Below are positions 33,180 to 41,404 of a stretch of DNA of 51,415 nt, piece after piece. The translations under genes were made by a program, and so were the position numbers. The stretch lies in assembly GCA_963656085.1 (NCBI GenBank), contig CAVKHV010000003.1:1-51415 (forward strand), given 5' to 3'. Position 1 is the first letter of the stretch. Every line of letters begins with the position of its first letter. Source of the stretch: CAVALG01 sp963656085 (GTDB lineage: Bacteria > Bacillota > Clostridia > Oscillospirales > Acutalibacteraceae). The notes beneath the pieces are model-generated. The model did no database searches. It was not told the DNA's origin and saw only the letters and a list, made by a program, of their open reading frames with translations.

Positions 33180-35201
33180 ATGAAATTCAGAAAAATTAAA
33201 AAAAGAAAGGTCAGCCCGAGAACGGTTGTGCTATTTGGCATTCTTGTAGGGATAATGGGTATCTTTACTGTCAGAATGTTTGATTTTCAGGTGGTAACCG
33301 CCTCTAAATATGCCTCTGTTTCAGGCGATACACGCACAATACAAAAAACGGTTAAAGCTGCTCGCGGTGAAATTCTTGATCGTTACGGACGTCCGCTTGT
33401 AGTTAATCGCGACGGGTACGATGTTACTTTTAATTACGCCGAAATCAATATGGATAAGGTCAATGACACCATTGTTGATTTGACAAATTTATTTATTGAA
33501 AGTGACAGCGAGTGGATTGATATTCTTCCGCTTACCGATACTTTTCCGATTGCTTTTGACGGTGAGGATTCCGATATATCCGCTATGAAGAACAGGCTCG
33601 GATTGAACACATACGCATCGGCACGCAATTGCTATGATGAAATGGTCAGTAAATATTCACTTGAGGGTATGAACAGGGAACTTCAACGCCGGGTTATGGG
33701 CGTGAGATATTCAATGGATAAATCCGATTTCTCAATTTTTACTTCATACACATTTGCCAAGGATATCTCCAAACAATTACTGACATATATTGAAGAATCA
33801 TATTCATACCTTGACGGTGTGAGTGTCGATACAGTGCCGTACCGTGAATACTCCTCGCCCGATATTGCGCCGCATATAATAGGCGTTATGAGTAAAATCA
33901 CGTCTGAAGACTGGGATGAATACCGCGACAAAGGGTACTCATATAACGATACCGTCGGCGCGTTCGGTATGGAAAAAACATTTGAAAATTATTTGCACGG
34001 TGAAGACGGGATAATAACATATAAAATCAATAATGAAGGAAGAATAATATCCTCCGAGGTTACTAAAGAGCCTGTTCAGGGTGATACCGTTTATTCTTCG
34101 ATTGACAAAAACCTTCAACGCGTTGCACAAAACGCTTTGAAAAATACTGTTGAAGAAGGCAGAACAACAATGCCCGAAATAACCGGCGCATCTGCTGTAG
34201 TTGTTGAAGTGAAAACCGGTCAGATTCTTGCAGCTGCTAATTATCCGTCGTATAACCTTGACACTTACTATGACGATATTGAAGCTCTGCAAAAAGATAA
34301 AACAGGAAAACCGCTTAACAACCGCGCTTTCAGCGGAATTTATCCGCCGGGTTCCTGTTATAAACCGCTGGTTGCAGCTGTTGGATTGCAAACAGGTGCA
34401 ATCACAGCTACGGAACACATAAACTGTGTAAAAAAATACACATATTACGACAGTAACGGTCCCTCCTGTATGGGTCATCACGGTAATTTGAATGTCGTCG
34501 CGGCACTTTCAAAATCCTGTAACTACTATTTCTTTGAAACCGGCAGACGAATCGGAATTGACAAAATAGACCAATATGCAAAACTTTTCGGACTTGGAAC
34601 AAAAACAGGCGACCCTGATGAAATTGATGAAAGTTCAGGCAGGCTGGCAGGCCCGGAATTCAGCGCTAAAATGGGCGCCAATTGGTATGCCGGTAACACA
34701 TTGCAGGCAGCAATAGGGCAGGGCGATAACGCGTTTACACCATTGCAGCTGGCAGCATATACGGCTACTATAGCCAACAACGGTACCCGCTATCAAACAA
34801 CGGTTTTGAATTCAATTAAATCTTATGATTTATCCGAAATGAAAGTAAACCGCAACACACCAAAAACCGTTGCCGAAGCAGGTATCAGTGCCGAAAATAT
34901 GAATATTGTTAAGGAAGGTATGCTTTCTGTTACCGAAGACGGTACGGCTCGCCGCTATTTTTCGGATTACCCCGTTAAAGTCGCAGGTAAAACCGGAACC
35001 GCAGAAAATTCAGGCAAAGACCACAGCGTTTTTGTTTGCTTTGCGCCTTATGACGACCCTGAAATAGCCATTTCTGTTGTTGTTGAGCACGGTCAGTACA
35101 GCACCACTACCGGCCCTGTCGCCAAAGCTATACTTGATGAATATTTTTTCAATTCCACAACCGAAGATGGCGAGAGCCAGGTTAATACCTTGCTGAGATA
35201 A
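33180..35201 (+). CDS. mrdA: Penicillin-binding protein 2 (class B, elongasome transpeptidase)
   Basis: 673 residues: a basic N-terminus and one helix (about 16-36), then the dimerisation domain with AARGEILDRYGRPL, then the transpeptidase with SxxK at GSCYKP (Ser392), SxN at SKSCNYYFFE and KTGTAE (about 604). It crosslinks lateral-wall peptidoglycan with RodA; rodA is not in the window. I prefer the ATG at 33180 (AAGGTG 8 nt away) to that at 33174 (2 nt away). Confidence 0.95.
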   Translation: MKFRKIKKRKVSPRTVVLFGILVGIMGIFTVRMFDFQVVTASKYASVSGDTRTIQKTVKAARGEILDRYGRPLVVNRDGYDVTFNYAEINMDKVNDTIVDLTNLFIESDSEWIDILPLTDTFPIAFDGEDSDISAMKNRLGLNTYASARNCYDEMVSKYSLEGMNRELQRRVMGVRYSMDKSDFSIFTSYTFAKDISKQLLTYIEESYSYLDGVSVDTVPYREYSSPDIAPHIIGVMSKITSEDWDEYRDKGYSYNDTVGAFGMEKTFENYLHGEDGIITYKINNEGRIISSEVTKEPVQGDTVYSSIDKNLQRVAQNALKNTVEEGRTTMPEITGASAVVVEVKTGQILAAANYPSYNLDTYYDDIEALQKDKTGKPLNNRAFSGIYPPGSCYKPLVAAVGLQTGAITATEHINCVKKYTYYDSNGPSCMGHHGNLNVVAALSKSCNYYFFETGRRIGIDKIDQYAKLFGLGTKTGDPDEIDESSGRLAGPEFSAKMGANWYAGNTLQAAIGQGDNAFTPLQLAAYTATIANNGTRYQTTVLNSIKSYDLSEMKVNRNTPKTVAEAGISAENMNIVKEGMLSVTEDGTARRYFSDYPVKVAGKTGTAENSGKDHSVFVCFAPYDDPEIAISVVVEHGQYSTTTGPVAKAILDEYFFNSTTEDGESQVNTLLR

Positions 35202-35250
35202 GTGTTTTGATAATGTTTTTATGTATTTTTCGGGAATCTGTATAATTTCT

Positions 35251-35279
35251 TTGACATTACCGTCGATTTGTGCTAAAAT
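35251..35279 (+). promoter_or_regulatory. Sigma-A promoter of the minD-like gene
   Basis: TTGACA (35251-35256), exact 17-bp spacer, TAAAAT (35274-35279), the latter also an extended -10 (TGCTAAAAT). It makes the minD-like gene and mgsA transcribable independently of mreBCD. Confidence 0.85.
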
Positions 35280-35314
35280 AAGTTAAATAAATGTGGGCAA
35301 AGGATGAATATACT

Positions 35315-36049
35315 GTGGGCAAAATTACAGTAGTTCTTTCCGGCAAAGGCGGCGTTGGCAAATCAACGGTTTCTGTGGGCATTGCTTCGTCTTTTTGTAC
35401 CGAAGGGAAAAAAGTTCTTTTAATAGATGCAGATGAGGGCTTGCGTTGCCTTGACCTCGTTCTTAATGTTTCCGACCGTTTGGTTTTTGATTCGTATGAC
35501 GTTTCGGTTGACAGTTCCGATGTCGGTGCAGCGATTACAAAGGTTGAAATGGCTGAGGGGCTGTATCTCCTTGCTGCCCCTGCAAGGCGCGGACTGATTG
35601 ATAAAAAGCGTTTTGCGGATATTATTATATCTCTTGTTGATTCTTTTGATGAATTGATAATTGATTCGCCTGCCGGCACAGATATGGAATTGTATACCTA
35701 TTTGCCAAAGACCGCCCGATATATAACAGTTACTAATACGGATATTATTTCATCGCGCGCAGCGGTGGAAATATCAAATTTATTGGATAAAATCGGCATT
35801 TCAAATTCTCTGCTGTTAGTTAACCGTTTTGATGCACGCAAAGCAAAATCGGATGGCTTTAACTTCGATACAATTGCGGACGAAACGGGAATACGACTTA
35901 TCGGTGCAGTTCCGGAAGATTCCGAAGTAAGGGCGGCGCTTAATCAAAAACGCATTTTAACATTCGGAAGAGCTTCTGCTGCTTTTTTCAGAATAACCGC
36001 AAGACTGTCGGGGCGTAATGTACCGTTTCCTCCGATTAAGTATATTTAA
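35315..36049 (+). CDS. MinD-like ParA/MinD-family ATPase
   Basis: 244 residues. Deviant Walker A SGKGGVGKSTVS, the MinD-type LLIDADEGLRCLDLVL and Walker B LIIDSPAGTDME place it near MinD, which positions division by binding the membrane and MinC. The C-terminal end (ARLSGRNVPFPPIKYI) does not look like the amphipathic membrane-targeting helix of true MinD, and no minC, minE or divIVA is adjacent. GTG at 35315 is chosen because AAAGGATGA lies 7-8 nt upstream; the ATG at 35291 has no site. The position between PBP2 and mgsA is like that of minD in other Clostridia. Confidence 0.85.
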   Translation: MGKITVVLSGKGGVGKSTVSVGIASSFCTEGKKVLLIDADEGLRCLDLVLNVSDRLVFDSYDVSVDSSDVGAAITKVEMAEGLYLLAAPARRGLIDKKRFADIIISLVDSFDELIIDSPAGTDMELYTYLPKTARYITVTNTDIISSRAAVEISNLLDKIGISNSLLLVNRFDARKAKSDGFNFDTIADETGIRLIGAVPEDSEVRAALNQKRILTFGRASAAFFRITARLSGRNVPFPPIKYI

Positions 36050-36100
36050 CCGTTACAGAATTTTTATGCATCTCTGACTTAGGGAAAGGAGTGTTGCATT

Positions 36101-36499
36101 ATGAATATTGCGCTCATTGCACATGATGCAAAAAAGGAATTAATGGTGCAATTCTGCATTGCTTATTGCGGTATTTTAAGCAAGCACGAATTAATAGCCA
36201 CCGGCACGACCGGTAAGGTAGTTGCCGAAGCAACAGGACTTAACATTGCGAAGTTTTTAAGCGGTTCGCAAGGAGGCGCCCAACAAATTGCGGCAAGAAT
36301 TGGATGCGATGAAATTGACCTTGTGCTCTTCTTCCGCGATCCGATAACCGTGAAAAGTTCGGAACCTGACGAAACCGTTATATTAAGGCTTTGTGATGTC
36401 CATAATATCCCGGTTGCCACTAATATCGCAACCGCAGAAATGTTAATTCACGGTCTTGAACGCGGAGACCTTGATTGGCGCGAATACGTAAGAAAATAA
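36101..36499 (+). CDS. mgsA: Methylglyoxal synthase
   Basis: Converts dihydroxyacetone phosphate to methylglyoxal and phosphate, a bypass relieving sugar-phosphate stress. 132 residues: NIALIAHDAKKELM, the phosphate-binding ATGTTGKVV, SGSQGGAQQIAARI, and FFRDPI with the catalytic Asp, then PVATNIATAEMLI. AAAGGAG lies upstream. Followed by a strong terminator. Confidence 0.96.
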   Translation: MNIALIAHDAKKELMVQFCIAYCGILSKHELIATGTTGKVVAEATGLNIAKFLSGSQGGAQQIAARIGCDEIDLVLFFRDPITVKSSEPDETVILRLCDVHNIPVATNIATAEMLIHGLERGDLDWREYVRK

Positions 36500-36519
36500 A
36501 ACCGAATATTTTTAACCGC

Positions 36520-36552
36520 TTCATTTCCCGGTAACGGGAAATGAAGGTTTTT
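36520..36552 (+). terminator. Strong intrinsic terminator after mgsA
   Basis: Perfect 11-bp stem TTCATTTCCCG / CGGGAAATGAA with a GTAA tetraloop, then GGTTTTTG. It leaves only about 34 nt before hisS, with no clear promoter between. Confidence 0.88.
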
Positions 36553-36586
36553 GTGTAAAATTAAAACTATTTAAAGGATGAAAGTT

Positions 36587-37921
36587 ATGCCCGATATCAA
36601 CAGAGCAGTAAAGGGAACAAACGATGTTTTGCCTGCAGAAAGTTATAAATGGCAATTTGTTGAGGAAAAAATGCTTGACGCGGCGGCGCGTTTCGGCTTT
36701 AAAGAAATACGCGTGCCGGTTTTTGAACACACCGAGGTGTTTACGCGCAGCGTAGGCGATACTACCGATGTTGTTCAGAAGGAAATGTACACCTTTGAGG
36801 ATAAAGGCGGAAGATCCGTTACGTTAAGACCGGAACTCACCGCAGGGACGGTTAGAAGCGCTATTGAACACGGTTTGATCAACGAGGCGCTGCCTGTAAA
36901 AATGTGTTATATAGGCGGCTGTTACAGATATGAAAAACCGCAAGCCGGAAGATTGCGCGAATTTCATCAGTTCGGTGTTGAGTGCCTCGGTGCTGCGGCA
37001 CCGTCTGCCGATGCCGAAATTATATTGCTTGCAGACACCTTATTGAGAGAGTTGGGTATAACCGATCTTTCGTTAGAAATAAACTCAATAGGCTGTCCGA
37101 AATGCCGCAAGGTTTATCAAACCGCTCTTAAAGAGTATTTTAATCAACATATTGATGAACTTTGCGATACCTGCAAAGATAGGCTGGAACGTAATCCTAT
37201 GCGAATTTTGGATTGCAAATCGCCTGTTTGCAGAAAAATTGCAGATAAGGCGCCCTGTATGATTGATTATCTTTGCGACGAGTGTCGCGAGCATTTTGAC
37301 AGTGTTAAAGAGCATCTCGCAGTTGCAGGACTTAAATTTACCGTCAACCCTCATATCGTAAGAGGTCTTGATTATTACACAAAAACCGTGTTTGAATTTG
37401 TATCGGGTTCGCTGGGGGCACAATCCACTGTTTGCGGCGGCGGAAGATATGATGAACTTGTTTCTCAAATGGGCGGGCCGCATCTGCCCTCCCTTGGTTT
37501 TGCGATGGGCATTGAACGGCTTTTAATGGTTATGCAGGCAGAGAACTGCGCCTTTAAGCCTGCGGATCAGATTGACATTTACATTGCGCCGATCGGTAGG
37601 TCGGCGGCTCTTAAGGCTACGGAAATATGCACTAAAATAAGGGCAGAGGGATTCAAGGCGGTAACAGATGTTGTCGGCAGGGGAATTAAAGCGCAAATGA
37701 AATATGCCGATAAGATAGGCGCGAAATACTGCGTTGTAATTGGTGATGATGAACTTGAAGCCAATCTTTGCAGAATTAAAGATATGCAATCGGGCAAAAC
37801 TGTTGAAACAAGCATAAACGAGGGTATAGTTAATGCGCTTTACAGTTTTGATATTGAAGAAACTTTTGATAATCTTACCGAGTCATTAAACACTTCGCTT
37901 AATGATATGAATTTGGATTAA
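36587..37921 (+). CDS. hisS: Histidine--tRNA ligase
   Basis: Class II synthetase, 444 residues. Motif 2 region CYIGGCYRYEKPQAGRLREF and QFGVECLG, histidine-specific RGLDYYTKTVFEF, motif 3 GFAMGIERLLM, then a C-terminal anticodon-binding domain. A short Cys-containing insertion (CPKCRKVYQ ... CDTCKDRL) is common in clostridial HisRS. ATG 36587 is preferred to 36578 since AAAGGA lies 8 nt upstream. aspS follows after 31 nt, the usual pair. No T-box precedes it. Confidence 0.97.
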   Translation: MPDINRAVKGTNDVLPAESYKWQFVEEKMLDAAARFGFKEIRVPVFEHTEVFTRSVGDTTDVVQKEMYTFEDKGGRSVTLRPELTAGTVRSAIEHGLINEALPVKMCYIGGCYRYEKPQAGRLREFHQFGVECLGAAAPSADAEIILLADTLLRELGITDLSLEINSIGCPKCRKVYQTALKEYFNQHIDELCDTCKDRLERNPMRILDCKSPVCRKIADKAPCMIDYLCDECREHFDSVKEHLAVAGLKFTVNPHIVRGLDYYTKTVFEFVSGSLGAQSTVCGGGRYDELVSQMGGPHLPSLGFAMGIERLLMVMQAENCAFKPADQIDIYIAPIGRSAALKATEICTKIRAEGFKAVTDVVGRGIKAQMKYADKIGAKYCVVIGDDELEANLCRIKDMQSGKTVETSINEGIVNALYSFDIEETFDNLTESLNTSLNDMNLD

Positions 37922-37952
37922 TTTATTATATAAAATCACGGAGGCAAAAGTT

Positions 37953-39734
37953 ATGCTTGACAGAATGGGTGAGCTTCGCAGAACCGACTATTGCGGCAAT
38001 CTGCGAGAAAGCGATGTAGGCAAAACCGTTACGGTTGCAGGTTGGGTACAAAGACAGCGCGATATCGGCAAACTCATATTCGTTGATTTAAGGGACAGAA
38101 CGGGTATTGTACAGTTGGCATTTGACGATAAAACCGATGCGGCTGTTTTTGATAAGGCGTTTACTTTAAGAAGCGAATATGTTGTTATGGCTAAAGGTAC
38201 GGTACGTAAAAGGTCTGCCGTAAATAAAGAAATTCCAACCGGCGATATTGAAATATTTGTTGATGAAGTAAGGGTTCTTTCGGTTTCCGAAACACCGCCG
38301 TTTGAAATTTTGCCAAATACCAAAGCGAATGAAGAATTAAGGCTTAAATACAGGTATCTTGACCTTCGCCGTGAGCCGCTTCAGCGCAATATCCGTATGC
38401 GTCACGAGGTTGTTCGAGTGATAAGGGATTATTTCAGCGACAACGGTTTTTATGAAATTGAAACCCCTATATTGATGAAATCGACGCCGGAGGGTGCCCG
38501 CGACTACCTTGTACCTTCCAGGGTGCATAAGGGGTCATTTTTTGCCCTTCCTCAATCGCCCCAGTTGTACAAACAACTTTTAATGCTTTCCGGGTTTGAC
38601 AGATATGTTCAAATTGCACGTTGTTTCCGTGATGAGGATTTAAGAGCTGACCGTCAGCCCGAATTTACACAGATAGATGTTGAAATGTCATTCGTTGATG
38701 TTGAAGATGTTTTAAAGATCGGCGAAGGACTTGTCACCACCCTTTTTAAACGTGTACTTGATGCAGATGTTGAACTTCCGATAAGGCGAATGACATACAC
38801 CTACGCTATGGAGAATTACGGCTCTGACAAGCCCGATACACGGTTTGATATGAAAATAGCCGATATCTCGGATATAGTGGCAGATTGCGGCTTTGGTGTG
38901 TTTTCAGGGTGCATAGCGTCGGGCGGAACCGTCAGATGTATTATCGCGAAAAACGCCGCCTCTATACTTACAAGGAAAGAAATTGACAAATTAACCGAGC
39001 AGGCAAAGGGCATAGGTGCCAAGGGACTTGCATATATTCGCTGGGTCGATGATGCACCTTCGTGTTCATTTGCAAAATTCATCAGTGAGGATACTATGCA
39101 GCAGATACTGACTGCTGCCGGCGCTGAAAAAGGCGATGTTGTTCTTATAGTTGCCGACCGTAAAAAGACAGTTCTTAACGTTTTGGGTGCTTTAAGACTT
39201 GAGGTTGCCAAGAAGCTTGAAATAATACCTGAAAATCAGTATAACTTCCTTTGGATAACCGAATTTCCGTTCTTTGAATACAACGAGGAAACGGGCGGAT
39301 ATGACGCAATGCATCACCCGTTTACGGCACCGATGGATGATTGCATACCTTATCTTAACTCTGACCCCGAAAAAGTTTTTGCAAAAGCATATGACCTTGT
39401 TTTGAACGGCGTTGAACTTTGCAGCGGCTCAATAAGAATAACCGACCCGACACTGCAAAAGCAGATGTTTACTGCGCTCGGTTTGTCAGACGAGGAGGCG
39501 TATGAAAAGTTCGGATTTTTGACCGATGCGTTCAAATTCGGTGCTCCGCCTCACGGAGGTATGGGTATCGGTCTTGACAGATTGCTTATGATAATGCTCG
39601 GATGCGACTCAATTCGCGATGTAATAGCATTCCCGAAAGTTGCTACTTCCTCCGAATTGATGACAGGTGCACCGGCTGAAGTTGACGAAACTCAACTTAC
39701 CGACCTCGGCATAGAGGTAATCCCTTCTAAGTAA
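37953..39734 (+). CDS. aspS: Aspartate--tRNA ligase
   Basis: 593-residue bacterial-type AspRS: N-terminal OB anticodon domain (GWVQRQRDIGKLIFVDLRDR), class II core with IETPILMKSTPEGARDYLVP, FFALPQSPQLYKQLLM, the GAD insertion (about 300-420), and motif 3 GIGLDRLLMI. GGAGGC upstream of the ATG. Cotranscribed with hisS. Confidence 0.97.
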   Translation: MLDRMGELRRTDYCGNLRESDVGKTVTVAGWVQRQRDIGKLIFVDLRDRTGIVQLAFDDKTDAAVFDKAFTLRSEYVVMAKGTVRKRSAVNKEIPTGDIEIFVDEVRVLSVSETPPFEILPNTKANEELRLKYRYLDLRREPLQRNIRMRHEVVRVIRDYFSDNGFYEIETPILMKSTPEGARDYLVPSRVHKGSFFALPQSPQLYKQLLMLSGFDRYVQIARCFRDEDLRADRQPEFTQIDVEMSFVDVEDVLKIGEGLVTTLFKRVLDADVELPIRRMTYTYAMENYGSDKPDTRFDMKIADISDIVADCGFGVFSGCIASGGTVRCIIAKNAASILTRKEIDKLTEQAKGIGAKGLAYIRWVDDAPSCSFAKFISEDTMQQILTAAGAEKGDVVLIVADRKKTVLNVLGALRLEVAKKLEIIPENQYNFLWITEFPFFEYNEETGGYDAMHHPFTAPMDDCIPYLNSDPEKVFAKAYDLVLNGVELCSGSIRITDPTLQKQMFTALGLSDEEAYEKFGFLTDAFKFGAPPHGGMGIGLDRLLMIMLGCDSIRDVIAFPKVATSSELMTGAPAEVDETQLTDLGIEVIPSK

Positions 39735-39763
39735 TTTAAAACTTAATTTGCGGTTGTAATATT

Positions 39764-39816
39764 TTTATCGCTCTTTTAATAGTATTGATTAGATATACTG
39801 TTAAAGGAGCGATAAA
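39764..39816 (+). promoter_or_regulatory. 22-pair hairpin sequestering the sipL ribosome binding site
   Basis: Left arm 39764-39785 and right arm 39795-39816 pair over 22 positions around a 9-nt loop. Twenty pairs are Watson-Crick. The only two departures (39774:39806 and 39780:39800) are both U-G, pairing in plus-strand RNA but A-C on the other strand. The right arm contains the Shine-Dalgarno AAAGGAG (39803-39809), 9 nt before the ATG at 39819. No T-run follows, so this is not an ordinary terminator. A TATACT lies at 39794-39799; if that were the promoter, the left arm would be outside the RNA. Confidence 0.8.
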
Positions 39817-39818
39817 TT

Positions 39819-41345
39819 ATGGAGTTAAATAAAGAATACATCGGCTTAAACATAAGTGAAACGGTTTTTGACCAAACCGTTGAACAAAGCGTTGATTCGG
39901 ATTTTATAATGCCGGATTACTATACGGACATTCAAAGGGTTTTAAAATGCATTGCCAAGCCGTGCATTTCTTCAAAAACCGTAAACGGGGATAGGGCAGT
40001 GATAGACGGTTCGCTGCTTATAACAGTCGTATATTCCGATGCCGATAATAAGCTTGCAAGTTTTGAAAGTGCTGTAAATTTCAGCAAAAGCATTGACCTT
40101 GACTCTGCAACCGACAATCCTATTATATATGTAAAACCGGTTGTAGGTTATATGAACTGTAAAGCGGTTACCGAGCGAAAGATTGACCTGCACGGTGTTA
40201 TTAATTTAAAGGTCAGAATTAAAGATTACAAGAAAGTTAAGTTGCTTTCCGGTATTAATAACAGGGAAATTGAAACATTGTCCTCGACAATACAAATGTC
40301 GTTCCCTGCTGTTTACAGTGAAAAATCCCTTATTATTGAAGATGAACTCGCAGTGCCCGATGGTTCGTTGCCGTTGAAAAATGTTATTCTTTATGACTGC
40401 AAGCCGGAAATAAGCGAATGTAAAATGATAGGTAACAAAGCTATAGTTAAAGGCTGCCTTAATGTTCAAATTCTGTATAATACCGAAACCGACAGCACCG
40501 CTGTATTTACAGGCGAAATACCGTTTTCTCAGGTGATGGAACTTGAAGGAGAAAACGAAGGCTGCAATATTGTATGTAATGCGGAAGTATGCCATATAAA
40601 CATACGTAGTAACCAGGCAGAGTCCGAAAGCGGCAGATGTTTTGCTGTGGACGGAAAACTGAATTTGTTTGTAACCGTAATTTGCGATGAAACACAAAAT
40701 TTACTTACCGATGTTTTTTCACCCGAATATGAACTTGAAACAGAAAGCAGGGATATATCTTTCCAACGGACATTTACCGAAATAGAAGAAAAATTTATTT
40801 GCCGAAAAAATATTGACTTAGGTGCTGTGATACTCGGTTCAGTGATTGATGTCAGATCCTCGGCAAACGTTCTGAATATTGAAAATCAGGACAATAAAAT
40901 CGTTGTAAAAGGCAGTGCCGATGTGGGAATACTGGGGTGCGACAATGATGAAATGCCTATTTATATAGAACGAAAGGTTGAATTCCGGTATACTGCCGAT
41001 GCAGTTGAATTGCCTGATAATGCACATTTGGAATGTGAAATAAATATACTTAATACCGGATATACAATTACCTCACAAAATACTATTGAAGTGATTTTGG
41101 AACTGAATATTAAAACAAGAGTTTTAACTGATGAAAACTACACAATACTTTCGGATGTTACAATTGTCGGTGAACGCTCGGATGATGAAAACAAATGCTG
41201 TATGGTTGTTTATTACGCGCAAAAGGGTGAAAACATTTGGGATATAACAAAGAGGTACTGCGGTTCGCTTAAACAGGTCAAGGCTGTTAACTCAATTGAA
41301 GAAGACGTTTTAAGCGAAAATAAAATGCTGATTATATCACATTGA
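39819..41345 (+). CDS. SPOCS (DUF3794) and LysM protein, SipL-like spore coat morphogenesis factor
   Basis: 508 residues. It opens with LNISETVFDQTVEQSVDSDF and IMPDYYTDIQRVLKC, then three SPOCS-type beta-rich repeats (roughly 30-145, 160-280, 310-440), and ends with a LysM domain VVYYAQKGENIWDITKRYCG ... LSENKMLIISH. This architecture is that of SipL of Clostridioides, the SpoIVA partner required to attach the coat to the forespore. Expected mother-cell expression. Its ribosome binding site is buried in a long hairpin. Independent of aspS function; closed by a terminator shared with the convergent GH3 gene. Confidence 0.88.
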   Translation: MELNKEYIGLNISETVFDQTVEQSVDSDFIMPDYYTDIQRVLKCIAKPCISSKTVNGDRAVIDGSLLITVVYSDADNKLASFESAVNFSKSIDLDSATDNPIIYVKPVVGYMNCKAVTERKIDLHGVINLKVRIKDYKKVKLLSGINNREIETLSSTIQMSFPAVYSEKSLIIEDELAVPDGSLPLKNVILYDCKPEISECKMIGNKAIVKGCLNVQILYNTETDSTAVFTGEIPFSQVMELEGENEGCNIVCNAEVCHINIRSNQAESESGRCFAVDGKLNLFVTVICDETQNLLTDVFSPEYELETESRDISFQRTFTEIEEKFICRKNIDLGAVILGSVIDVRSSANVLNIENQDNKIVVKGSADVGILGCDNDEMPIYIERKVEFRYTADAVELPDNAHLECEINILNTGYTITSQNTIEVILELNIKTRVLTDENYTILSDVTIVGERSDDENKCCMVVYYAQKGENIWDITKRYCGSLKQVKAVNSIEEDVLSENKMLIISH

Positions 41346-41352
41346 CTTATGA

Positions 41353-41388
41353 AAATCGGCTATGCACCGTTTGGTGCATAGCCGATTT
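41353..41388. terminator. Bidirectional intrinsic terminator
   Basis: Perfect 16-bp inverted repeat AAATCGGCTATGCACC / GGTGCATAGCCGATTT with a GTTT loop, between the convergent stops at 41345 and 41405. Confidence 0.92.
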
Positions 41389-41404
41389 CAGTATAATTAT
41401 GTTA

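Noticed and set aside
36050..36586. T-box leader for hisS
   Set aside because: mgsA occupies most of this stretch; the remaining sequence has a simple hairpin terminator and no AGGGTGG-type T-box sequence or specifier loop.
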